26,846 nt of DNA, taken from assembly GCA_002633005.1 (NCBI GenBank), contig NMRA01000114.1, positions 184,724-211,569 of the forward strand, read 5' to 3'. The translations under genes were made by a program, and so were the position numbers. Shown here one piece after another: positions 1-10,511 of this stretch. The notes under the pieces were generated by a model. It searched no databases. It was given only the letters and a program-made list of their open reading frames with translations, and had not been told where the DNA came from. Source of the DNA: Phoronis australis (lineage: Eukaryota > Phoronida > Phoronidae). The stretch's first letter is position 1; each line of letters begins with the position of its first letter.

Positions 1-1290
1 CAGCTTAAGTGGATCATGGATCTTACATGCTAATGTCTTTTTCAGTGATTGCTTGTTCAAACTAGTTAGGAACACAACATATAACGACGATGTGAGTATG
101 AAGTAAGTTGAAAAATGATAAATGTTTTAAGAACGATATTTGTGTCGAAAATGATCTGCCTTAAATCACTCCATCGTGTCCAGTAAGTATCGTGACGTGT
201 TGTTTGGAAAAAACACTGGTTGATGCGGGTATTTTCCCCCACGGTACATCATAAGAGCAACCCACCTGTTTGCAGATTTTTTGTTTTCACATTTACAAGT
301 TGCTAATGAATACATCTGCACTTTGTTCAGAGGAGATTATGCTCAAATGACATCGTCGTTTAGTTGCAGCTATGTATTAGCATAGTTAGGAGCAGTTAAA
401 TATATCTTTACGCCACTAGGGAAATTATTTCAATGATTCAAAAGAGTTCTACCATATAAAGGCAAACGTTTTTAAATGTGGAATTTAGTCTGATATTCAT
501 CCAACTTTATATATCTTTATATATTAATTGGACCTTTGGTGCTTTTCGATACTGTTCTTCAGTAAAACTTCAGGACGGAGTAACATATGACAAAATGCGA
601 TAAACTAATTACTATTTATCCGGAATTTGCACATAAAGACATTGTTGTGGGTAAAAAATTAGCAAACATCTGTTGTGCAGTTTCGAAACGTACTTTTGAT
701 AATAGATCAGTACATAGCCTGCAGTCGAGGACTTTTACGTAAACAAGAGACAATGGAACACATCATTACGATTGTAATGTTACTAAAAAGTAGGCTTTGG
801 AAAATAAGCATATTCACAGTCATAAGAGAGACAAATGAACACTTGTTCCATAGTTGTCAACATTCGATAATGAAAAATATACAACTGAATTGAAAAGCGG
901 AATTTCCGGATCTGGGTCTATGCCAGAACGCAAATGTTTGCCGCAACAAACAAAAAACTCCCTTCAGTCTTTTCGTCGAACGGCGATTTTTTATTTTTGT
1001 AAATGGAATGTACAATTGCAGGTGCATTAAAAACTCATGAAACGACCCGTTTATATTTTTAGTTGAGCGTGAAGTTGTGCTATGTCGCGTGGGAAATTAC
1101 AGTAGCATATGATAATAAGTTATTGTTGCCGTTGGTCAAAAAGCAGGACATTTCCATTGTCAGGAGACATGGCGAGAAAAAGTTCAAAAAGTGGTGTCGT
1201 CCTCCAAGAGCGGGACAATAGGCAAATACAATGTCCACACAAAGTATTGGATTTGATTTTTACTATGTAAATTTTTCATTTTTAATATTA
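1..1290. other. No gene recognised
   Basis: This stretch is AT-rich. A 72-codon frame at 675-893 shows no family motif, signal or splice context. Nothing else stands out before the tandem array. Confidence 0.6.
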
Positions 1291-1972
1291 ACTCACAATA
1301 TATAAGATACATTCCATGTTCTGAACTCTTTACTTGTCGCTATAGGGTCATCTACTAGATAAAAATTGATACATCCAATATATAAGATGAACATCGATTT
1401 CATATACTGGCCGCTAGATCCTCACGCGCAAGACTTTCCCATTATTAAATCACGATACATCGGATACATTTCATACATACATTCTGATCTCCTAACTTGG
1501 CAGTGGAGTCTACCAAATAACTCCTGATATATCGAATACATGGTGTATTGACTACCTTATTGGCCAATAGGCACGCATGACCTCCTCTTTATTGACTCAC
1601 GATATATCGGATACAGGTACAATCTGGTTTTTTTACTTGCCACTATGGGCGCCAATTCTAACTCATGATATATCGAATATATTCGATGCATCCCTCTCAT
1701 TGCCCGCTAGGCTCGCATGCAAGACCTTCGTTTTATAAACTCATGATCTTTCGGATACATTCCATAGCTCTAAACTCTATACTTGCCTCCAGGGTCACCT
1801 ATTCTACCACATAACACAGTATACCGTATGCATTGCCCTTATTGGCAGCTAGGCTCGCACCCTAGACATGGGATACGTTTCATATTCTGAACTTGCCATT
1901 ACGGTCGTCTAACAGAGATTTTACCAAATAACTGATGATCGGATAAATTCAATGCATTGAGTCCCTTATTAA
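1291..1972. repeat. Decayed tandem array, units about 145-157 bp
   Basis: Units begin near 1291, 1448, 1595, 1739 and 1867, each opening with a version of ACTCAYGATATATCGGATAC. Each then has (T/C)TGAACTCTTTACTTGCC and a second half with TCTACCAAATAACTCATGATATATCG-like, GCATTG..CCCTTATTGG and GCTAGGCTCGCATGCAAGAC-like blocks. The unit is itself a dimer, since the GATATATCG core occurs twice. Copies differ by substitutions and small deletions, and the last one is short. There is no coding capacity. Confidence 0.75.
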
Positions 1973-2377
1973 GACTCTTACTCATTAGATATAATTGACT
2001 GTTCTCATTTATGATATCATTTGCTCAGAATAAAATTCAACCCAACAGCAGTCATAAAAGAAGACAGTAAATTGTCGCATTCACAGTTGTTAGTGAAGAC
2101 GTTGACTTTTTTTAGACTCAGTTACGATTTCCACACGTTGGGTGCAGGAACAAATGTATTTAAAATTTAATAAAAAAGAGATTATTCTAAGCAGACAATA
2201 TCAGACGTTTCAGATAAGGGATATCTAAAAGCTGGCATGTTAAAGTATTTGTGGGACTCTCCCACGCGTGATTATAGAGCTCACATACTATAAACAAACA
2301 ACTTCATTCACTATTAAACTATAAAGACAGCAATTGTACGTCAAAGAATTAAATCATTTGCTAGCAAAGTTGGTCGA

Positions 2378-2805
2378 AAGGATACAGGCTCTGTGACTTT
2401 AACTAAATAACGAACAACAAATAGTTTGTAAAACATAATTTTGCTTACTTTTGCTTATTTTTACTTAAGGGCAAACAGTAGTTTCCAAACTACTGACTAG
2501 CTTAGAAATACAACATGTGGCATGGATGTAAAGATTTAGTTATCGTCAGCAATTTGCAACTAAGTATACTACACATAATTAGCTGGTAAAATTTAGATAA
2601 TGGACAGTCATTAATTTATATATACAAATGTGTGAGTTAATTTATACAAAATAACTGGCAAAACACAGGCTTTGTAACTTTTTCTAAATAACAGGCGATC
2701 AAAAAAGCACATCGAAACTTAGAAATACAACATGTTATCGCATGGATATCGCAGCAAAGTTTCAGTTATCTTCGACAAAACACGCTAATTGCAACTAACT
2801 AAATA
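2378..2805 (+). repeat. Two-copy diverged direct repeat
   Basis: Copy A (about 2378-2568) and copy B (about 2658-2805) share ACAGGCTCTGTGACTTT/ACAGGCTTTGTAACTTT, CTAAATAAC, CTTAGAAATACAACATGT, GCATGGAT and ATTGCAACTAA in the same order. The offset drops from 281 to 217 bases, so copy A carries about 64 extra bases in the middle. No open frame is conserved. It is probably an old dispersed repeat that duplicated locally. Confidence 0.65.
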
Positions 2806-2867
2806 GTGGGCATGAATAAAATGCAAACAGTATTTATATGTTACAACTAACCTTCCCAGTAAACATG

Positions 2868-3090
2868 CAGGTACTGGGCCAATACTGGCCCTGCACTGTC
2901 CTCTGTATTGGCCCAATGGTGTAGTCCAGTATTGACAGACTGTGTTGGCCCTGTACAGGGCTATTGATGGACTCATATTAAGCCAGTATACTAATTACAG
3001 CACCTAGGCGAAAGTGCAGTGGTGGGCCAGTACAGTGCCAATATTGAACCACTTGTGTTGCCTTTACAGGCTCGATGCAGGAATGTTAAT
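2868..3090. repeat. GGCCAATACTGG-rich repeat with palindromes
   Basis: GGGCCAATACTGGCCC-type words recur in both orientations (about 2877, 2909, 2930, 3024 and 3038). A perfect 14-bp palindrome, GCCCTGTACAGGGC, sits at 2948-2961. Short frames through such repeats give Q-Y-W-, R-A-S-I-G-P-like peptides that turn up widely in invertebrate annotations and are not real proteins. I take this as a dispersed repeat of unknown class. Confidence 0.55.
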
Positions 3091-3139
3091 GTTTGTGGGT
3101 ATAACGAAACAACAGGTTTGTTTTTTTTTTTCAATGCTT

Positions 3140-6100
3140 CAGGTTTTTAACTGTTGGAACGTTCACTTTGTTTGTCATTTCAATCCTATTGCCTTGTTAG
3201 TGGAGTGGCAGCTTCACACAGTCTCCGCCCTCCTTCCCTGTCTCCAGCGTTTCGGAACCTGGTGCCTGTCTCTTTTACTATAAAGCTTGCATTAGCATTG
3301 CTGTGTTCCTTGATCACAATCCCTGAAATAAAACAACGCCTGCTTAGTATCTTAGAGTACAAACTAACAGACTCCACTATACATTTTCTAGATAAGTTGT
3401 GCATAATAATATTTACCTAAAGACATTATACCATTCCAACACAAAACTTATTTGAAATGTATAATCTGTAACATGTTTCATCCTTTGTTAAAACAGCTGG
3501 TCGAAAAAAACTAAGTTTTTGAAATAAATATATTCAGAAGCGACTTTTTACTCACTCGTTTCTTAACAAAATGCCTATTTCGTTACCATTTCAAGATTCC
3601 TAAAGAAATACTTCACAATCTGTTACAAAATTTCTCGTGAGCATCTATTGATGGTTTTGCTCTGTGTTTACACGCAATTGACACTGATGAGGCCTTTTCA
3701 ACTTCGTCCGCAAGCCTCAAGATGGCGCTGATCGGTTTAGCCATTTAAGGCTTTGTTATGGGAATTACTTTCTGCGCAGTGATTGACCTATGCCTTGACC
3801 TCATTGAACAAAGGCACATTGTAATGGTTTTCACATTGCAGCCATTCATGCGACAGAAGGCATTGTTTTAGTTATTGTCTGAAATAAAAGTTGTACTTAT
3901 ATCCTATTCTTATTCATGAATAGTATTAATCTGTTTTCGAATGAAATCAAAATACATCAATTTTGCAATAATTTAGACAGAAACTGCTGCAATATACCGT
4001 TGGTTTTTATTTTTATATAAAACTGCAGAAAATTTCAAAATGACTTGTGATATTCCCGAAATTTCAGTAAAAATTCGAATAAATTTTATTTCCCATTACC
4101 AAGTCTGATCAGCACCATCTTGAGGATTGGAGACGAGGCTGAGTGCTGCTTATATTGTACGATGCTGCTCGTGCACAATGTTGTCAAAGAAGTAAACACA
4201 GCAACAAAACGGGGATTTTTTACGTTTCGTAAGATCACCAGTAGCCTGCATTGTTTTGGATTTTGATATTTGGACGTATGGAATTTCGTTGTGAAACAAC
4301 TGAAATGGTAAAGAACATGTAAAATGGGTACAAAATAAATAGATCGAAGTTCATTGAAGTCTTTAAAGCCCCATAACACAGTTTCGGAAGTCGAATTCAA
4401 ACTTAAGTAAAGCAACTTTACATGGTAGAAACGGTTTGCAGAAGTAAATTTTCAACTCACTTGATCCCTAGAAGAGCTACCTAAACTCTGTGTACTAAAC
4501 TTGTGTTATAGAGAAAGCCCTTAAAAGTTACGCAAATAAACAAAAATTTCAATCAAAGAGGAACTCCCTCTAGGTAAAGGCACACACCTTTAGAACCGTT
4601 AGGGTCTGTGTCTCTCCTTCGTAATGTTCTCAACTTTTCTATACTAGCAGGTGTTTCATAAAAACTGATGCTCAGCACCAACTATCAATTGCTTACCAAG
4701 AAGTATTCTTTCGTTACCATGCTTAAAAAAGCCAAGTAGTCATTCTGGCGCAAAACTGACAAATATGAACCAGACACTTCAATTTATCTTTCGTCGATGA
4801 CCACTGACGTCACTCACGAAGCTACTTAATACCAAATAAAGGTTGGACTACAAATTGGTTTGCTCAGAATTTTTTCAATTGTGCATGGAACTTTAAAAAA
4901 TCAGCACCACACAAATTTTTGAATACTTCTTTCACTTTATCATATTAAACTGCCTTAAGTGGTGCTTTGCAAGCAAAAATGTTGAAACCCATGAAGAATA
5001 TTTATTGACGTTCATGGCAGATGACCTTCGTACACATCCAGATTTTTCATATACAGTACTGAAGCAATTCCGAAGCTCTGTTTTAGCCCGCCCACGAAAG
5101 CTATTTGAGGTTCCTTTACAGAATTTAATTTCGGTATGAATCTATGGAAACTCTGGGTTTGTAAAATAACCTTGCTTAAAACTGAAGAATCACTAAGTTA
5201 GGATTACTGCGAAAACCGGCAATGGCCGATAGCTAATGTTGTACAATTAAATGCATGGTCTGGCATAAGAAATCTCCACCAAAGCCAAGTGTTTGTTGCG
5301 CTTTAAACAAGAATAGTCCACAAATAAATTCAAGATTTAAATTTTAAGTTATAGTAAGTGATAAAATGAGCTATAAGCTGAAGTAAATTACACGTAAATA
5401 GAAGTCCATATTGCAGACGAATTTCTTGATTTTGACACAGGAGTTGCTTGCACAAACTCAAAAATTGTTTAATCTTTGATATAAATAAGTAAATAAAACA
5501 CCAAGAATGGATCAACTGAAATTTTCGGATATAATAATGTCCGTTGTCAACAGAAACAGAAATATAGTATAATCAAACACTTTAGCTTTGACAAGCGTAC
5601 AAGTTAAAGCACAAGTAAAATCCGTCATAATAACAATTTAGCCTCCTTTAAATAAGACTTTTGTGTTTCCATTGGAAATTCTATAACCAATTAACCTTCA
5701 CAACTTGGACAATTCAATGGGATCAAGGAAAGAAGGCTTCTGATCTTTATGCAGGGATATTCCTGAATGAGCATTTCTGAAATTAGTGTATACAAAAAGG
5801 GCAAAAGTACATAGCAGTAGTTCCGCCCCCAGGCGCATCTTTTAGAACGAACTCTTCCAAAAATCCAAGATTCTATTAGTTAACTTACAGCTGTACAACT
5901 TACGGGTAATATATAGGCATAAGCGAAAAGGACGTTAACATTATCCAATATTTGATCGTACATTACCATTCCTGTTTACAACTTTTACAAGAGCATGACG
6001 GTGTTCTAATTTTCAATGCCATTCAGGTTTCTGTTTCATATGTTACCACTTAATTACACCAAGTCTGCCTGACACAACTTTTTGAAAAAAAAAACTTTTT

Positions 6101-6313
6101 ATCATCAGAGGCACCCAACGGGTACGGGGTCCAATGTGGTCAGGAATATGCCTGTTTATGTAATACTATTCGGAGGGAGGTGCACACAGATTTTAATTAG
6201 ACTTAGAACAGTTGAAATTGGGAACCTATGTTGGCAAAGTTTTAGTGGCCAACATTTATTTTTGTACGGTTAAAACTTATGGGTCACCGGGAAATTTTTG
6301 GCCGTGTTGTAAA
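3140..6313. other. No gene recognised
   Basis: The longest frame (minus, 4415-4086, 109 codons) has no recognisable motif, and AATAAA overlaps its stop. Frames at 3154-3420 and 5515-5330 also lack motifs. Apart from the weak inverted pair near 3702 and 4104, no repeats or RNA genes were seen. Confidence 0.5.
3702..4140. repeat. Weak inverted pair around CTCAAGATGGYGCTGATC
   Basis: CCTCAAGATGGCGCTGATCG at about 3715-3734 is matched on the minus strand by CCTCAAGATGGTGCTGATCA at about 4123-4104, with looser similarity on the upstream side. The arms are about 35 bases and the loop about 370. It could be a small foldback remnant. The loop has no gene. Confidence 0.4.
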
Positions 6314-6486
6314 CCACAGGCATCCTCAACTTCTGATCATCCTCCACAAGCCATGGCGATCGGAACTCAGAATTCCAGGAGTGCTTCACTTTACACAAAA
6401 ATCTTCCCAAAAGCTGATATTAGACTTTTTACTAGTATTATAGTGTATTAGGGACGATCAGACTCAGAGGCTGAGGATGTCTGTGG
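6314..6486. mobile_element. Short MITE-like element with inverted ends
   Basis: CCACAGGCATCCTCAACTTC at the left end is mirrored at the right end, where the minus strand reads CCACAGACATCCTCAGCCTC from 6486. The interior holds GTGCTTCACTT and CAAAAATCTTCCCAAAAG, blocks shared with the larger copies at 6496-7045 and 13233-13735. It looks like an internally deleted member of that family. No TSD is clear. Confidence 0.6.
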
Positions 6487-6495
6487 TATGGCTCA

Positions 6496-7045
6496 GAGAC
6501 GTCCTCAGCGGCTTCTGACCCTACCTATTACATTATTAATATATACCACAAGATATGACACCCCTGACTAAAAATTTCATGGGTGCTTCACTAATTCACT
6601 ACAGGCGTCCATATCAAACGCAAAACTCAATAAATTTACATAAACAGGGGTTCAGCAAACCATGAGCAAATGGGCTTTTGTACTTCTTTCTGATAACATT
6701 GATAGTGCCTTGCTCTGGACAGCGAGTGCGCAAAACATTCGCGGTCAAAGCACAAAATTCTGTCCGGAAACCAGATGCTTACTATCAATGTGCCTCACGT
6801 GAGTCGATACTGAATTATCCGTATTTCGTATGGATTGCACTTGCCGATTTATCACGTAAGTTTCAGAATGGTCTGGATAAGTGTGGAGTTCGTGACAGTC
6901 CAAAATGAATCCGCAATTTCCATGCAGCACATTGATAGTACGCATCAGCTTTTTGGGAACATTTTTTAGCTTTGATCGCGGACTTCTTGCGAACTTGATG
7001 TAGCAGAGCTACGTAAATGCTAGACAATTGCACATACCCACAAAA
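6496..7045. mobile_element. Foldback element, copy with long hairpin arms
   Basis: A head with GTCCTCAGCGGCTTCTGACC is followed by GGGTGCTTCACT and GGCGTCCATATCAAACGCAA, all shared with 13233-13350. Two inverted arms follow, about 6683-6800 and 6928-7045. Both contain TACTATCAATGTG (TTACTATCAATGTGCC on the left, the complement on the right) and a GCGGTCAAAGC-like block. Because the arms match, both strands show short similar open frames (K-A-x-x-x-x-x-K-x-D-A-Y-Y-Q-C-A), which are a by-product and not genes. It lies head to head with the short element at 6314. Confidence 0.7.
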
Positions 7046-7130
7046 AGTTACGAATTTCAAAATACAGCAAATAAAATCAAACGAGACATGCACATATACA
7101 CATGGAGTTATAATTAAGTCTGGAGACTAT

Positions 7131-7215
7131 TAATTTTATTATATTATTTTTTTATAATATTTATTACGAAATCTTCGATACAATGAATATACATAACCCA
7201 GAAAACGCCAAGAGG
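7131..7215 (-). mobile_element. Short 3'-end copy of the same LINE family, opposite strand
   Basis: Read on the minus strand, 7209-7140 contains TTTTCTGGGTTATGTATATT and GAAGATTTCGTAATAAA. It matches the 3' end of the LINE at 8537-8602 nearly base for base, including the A-rich tail. Only the last 70-85 bases are present. The two copies lie within 400 bases of each other in opposite orientation. Confidence 0.75.
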
Positions 7216-7574
7216 CATTATATCTTGACGATTAGGTCAAGACAATTTGAATGAATCGATGAAAATCTGTCGTGGTGTGCTCGAGTTTCGCTTGCCAGGT
7301 GCCATTTTGAGGGAGTTAAATGAAATCACGCATGTTGACGAATAAAATGTCCAAAGGACAAAAATTACAAATTTTACCTGATACCTTCTCATGCTATTGT
7401 GTAAGTGTGACGTGTCATCCTCACGCGCTTCACTCAGTCTCGCGCTAGCCTGACTCACGTGTCTCAGTTGAAATACTTAGTGGTTATCGCGCAAGTGGTT
7501 AAAATTTTAAGGAGAATGCCACTCAAAACAGTCAAATTTTGCGTACTTCCACATCAAGATTACTGTGACAAAAT
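7216..7574. other. CpG-bearing spacer between two LINE pieces
   Basis: A minus-strand frame (7458-7237) has a start at GTG rather than ATG and a possible donor CAG|GTAAAA at 7378. The 7400-7470 part is richer in CG words than its surroundings, like old exon sequence, but no domain is recognisable. Confidence 0.3.
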
Positions 7575-8602
7575 CTAACAATTGGCAAACGCTGGCATTC
7601 TTCTTCAATTAGAAAGACTGCAATACCAAGCAGCTTTAGCAATAACAGTGGCATACAAAGGGTCCAACACAATCAAGGTTCTAAATAGTCTCAACTGGAG
7701 CAAACAAGCAACCCGTCGTAAAATCCACCTGTACATGTATACATTCAAAGTCTTAACCAACATAATTAATTTTTCTAACAAAATCCTCTTTGACTCCTAC
7801 AAAAGACCAAACACGAAACCAGGACTATGGCAAAGCAATATGCACACTATTCCATCTTCCCTCAGCCAAACCTTCAGGAGATCAACCATATTAGCTAGTA
7901 CTGACAACTGGAATTCCTTATCATCCAAAATAAAAGAAAGCACTTCAATCGTCATTTTCAAAAATAACTTTACACGGCATACCACTACTCAAGACTTGCC
8001 AGTCCCATTGGCATCATTCCAACTTCCTCACAACCATGAAAAACCCTTATACAGATCTCAAGATGCGGTCTATTCCTAAGCAACGAGAAAAATAGACATA
8101 ATTTTAATAATATTTCGCTTCTGTATTCCTGTGGAGACAGCCAGACAAATGCTCATATTTTCTTTCCTTGTGAGGTATGCAAGGAGTAGAGGGTACAGGT
8201 TTTCCAAATACTCGAACAATACCCCAATGTTTACAAAAAATATTCTGAAATTCCACAATTGAGTAACAAAATTAATGTTTTTTCTACGTTTATATGGAGA
8301 GAACTCAACCCAAATGAAAATAAGGTGTTATTCAAAATAGTATCAAAATTTCTTTATAATATTAAATCTCTTTGTTTGAGTAAATAGAATTGTATGCATG
8401 TCTTTGAAAATGCATTATTTACATTCGTAATCATATATCATTGTAATTCTTACATCATTTTTTTAACTTATGTATTCGTGTATAATAATTGTATATAGAC
8501 TTCTTTGTAATTTCCTCCCAGATGTAATCCCTCGTTGCGCTTTCTGGGTTATGTATATTCATTGCATTCTGAAGATTTCGTAATAAACATTAATAAAAAA
8601 AC
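7575..8602 (+). mobile_element. 5'-truncated LINE (CR1/Jockey-like), reverse transcriptase C-terminus and 3' tail
   Basis: An open stretch of 165 codons (7582-8079) matches the end of a non-LTR reverse transcriptase. It has L-E-R-L-Q-Y-Q-A-A-L-A-I-T, then L-N-W-S-K and R-R-K-I-H-L, and later D-N-W-N-S-L-S-S-K-I-K followed by S-T-S-I-V-I-F-K. A downstream fragment in another frame (about 8120-8185) holds C-G-D-S-Q-T-N-A-H-I-F-F-P-C, the C...H-x-F-F-x-C knuckle typical of these proteins. Stops and frameshifts interrupt it. The 3' end has AATAAAC and ends in a short A-rich tail near 8602. It is missing everything upstream of the RT C-terminus, as expected for an abortive insertion. Confidence 0.8.
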
Positions 8603-9134
8603 TGCAAATCTACTTATATGTCGGGGGCCGCGAATTCAAGTTGCCCTTTTACAGAACCGTCAGGGCGGAAATTGCACCCGATGTGAATAATGAATTTGTA
8701 TATTTAAATAAAAATTCCCCCTAACATGTGACAATAGCTTTTAAAATCGAGTTATTGTTTCACACCAGCTTTTCTGTCAGCAAACACTGAAATAGCATGC
8801 CCTCAAATGGACTCGGTGCCCGGTCAATTACCTTTCTTGCATCTGAAACCGGTAACGCAGTGCTTTATTCATTGCTGGCTTCTCAAAACATTTGCTCTCA
8901 AGAATACTCTATAGGCATTACAAATTGCATCTAATGAGACAGACTTTGTTTTAGATCTATACAAGCATAGGTTAGAGTGAGAATAGTACATTTTGAAACA
9001 TAACGCAGAATAATTAACAAACGTCAACTCGCAATCCCGACTAAGACGAGAGCTCATCCAACGAAGTCTTCGCAGGTGGATCGTTAAGTTTCTAAGGCTT
9101 TCAGTTCGAACCGGAATACAGTGATCAACAAATA
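8603..9134. other. No gene recognised
   Basis: Nothing recognisable lies between the LINE tail and the THAP remnant. A 62-codon minus frame (9057-8869) has no motif. Confidence 0.5.
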
Positions 9135-9365
9135 CTAGAGAGGCGCCGTGCCGGCATTCGTCAGACTCGCTGTCGACGACTGCCGGCCCCAGACATGGAG
9201 ATGCTTTACGGCCTCATACATGCTATTAACAGCGTTCTTTTCATTCTTCACTACCGCGAGCCACTTCCTGAGCATTCCGCACTCTCGAGGAAGTCGAAAA
9301 AGAGATATACTCGCTTTCATCGCAGCTTCATAGCTCGCACAAACGGGAACGACGCACCGCAGCAT
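9135..9365 (-). pseudogene. THAP-type zinc-finger remnant lacking its last two zinc ligands
   Basis: Read from ATG at 9365, the frame starts M-L-R-C-V-V-P-V-C, the usual opening of a THAP DNA-binding domain (C-x(2,4)-C). S-L-F-R-L-P then matches the conserved F-x-x-P block, and R-K-W-L the invariant Trp. Where the closing C-x2-H should be, the sequence has W-G-R-Q (W codon at 9191-9189, Q codon at 9182-9180), so both ligands are replaced. The frame ends at a stop 14 codons later. THAP domains head P-element and Kolobok transposases and many host factors. It may be a decayed transposase or a gene relic. An acceptor-like TTTGCAG lies about 12 bases upstream of the ATG. Confidence 0.6.
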
Positions 9366-9584
9366 AGCGGCATTCACTCTGCAAATGAACCACTGACGTC
9401 GCTGCATCGTTTCTCACTTTCCTCACAGGCTGAAGCGACACCGCTCGGCAAGGTAAGATCGACCGTATGCGAAGTGATGTGGATATAGACCGATTAAGAC
9501 GGTAAAAAAGACTAATTAAATCGGGTGACATTCTATTTTAACAATGACCAAAAAGTGGAGATGGAATTCTTCTCTAAAGTCACT

Positions 9585-9870
9585 TTAAGAGACAGTCCAT
9601 ATAAAAACCAGTAGATTTTCAAAAATCAGTCTATACGTCAAAATTTAAAACAACTTCATTTTTTCTACATGGGTAGGTATCCTAACAAAAACCCAAATGC
9701 CAAATTTTGTGCACTCAATGACCCCTAAATTCGCCGCTGGAGCATGATAACATAAATTGGCACAATTGGGCATATTAGCCGTCTCAAAAATCGCATGTTT
9801 TCAGCAACAAAAATGAGTAACATACAAAATAGATCGAAAGCTATATTTTAGTGGCTGAAATAACCAACGT
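9585..9870 (+). repeat. Left inverted-repeat arm of the TTAA-flanked element
   Basis: The sequence begins TTAAGAG, followed by a block containing CCATATAAAAACCA. It is AT-rich, shows no coding sign, and aligns in opposite orientation with about 12796-13073. The remaining bases up to the gene at 10512 show nothing recognisable. Confidence 0.55.
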
Positions 9871-10511
9871 ATACTGTACATAATTCTGTGCCATTTTTTG
9901 AAATCTGACAGTTTTGTGCTAGACAGGGGAGATAATCCACAGACCACTTTTTGGGGCTAATTTTAGTGGCCATTTTTGTGACCTTCTTACTGCCATAAAA
10001 CACCTTGTAGCCTTATGTGACGTTTTGAACGTACAGTTAAAGAGTTAGTCTTGATGACTGAGCAATAAAAAATCTTGCCTCAACTTTGCACCTTAGTGAA
10101 AATTGTCTTGCAAAACTGTCTATTTTCATAGTTTGGAAATGACGAGCAGACTTTACAGACCATTTGAACAAACTTTTAGGCAAGAAGTCTGCTTTAAATA
10201 GTTATAGAAACCAAGTCTAAACTCTTTCAAATGAAAACAAGATGTTTTCCGGGTTTATTACGCGACCACTATCAAACCTGAACCCGAAGACCTTTGCCCA
10301 CTGAGGGAGTCAGTTGAGGTTAAGCTTGAGGATATATAAAAAATGTACGTGTAACCCTCTTGTATTCTTTCATTTCTTTTACATTATCAGGTTAATTTAA
10401 ACACTCTGTAGAAATTTTAAATGGAAATAAATGCCTTTAAGATTAAACGAGAATGAATTGATAGTTGTAATGACTGGTTTTGAGAGAAGCAAGTGCATTT
10501 TAAAAAGACAA

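Noticed and set aside
4086-4415. 109-codon minus-strand frame
   Set aside because: No motif, no splice context, and length within chance for this much AT-rich sequence.
6678-7093. Two overlapping protein-like frames on opposite strands with similar peptides
   Set aside because: They are the two arms of one hairpin repeat, so the similarity is a reverse-complement effect.
9148-9488. Plus-strand frames over the THAP region and a 24-base microexon flanked by CTCACAG and GTAAGA (about 9430-9453)
   Set aside because: The minus strand carries the recognisable THAP domain; the microexon has no supporting upstream or downstream exon.
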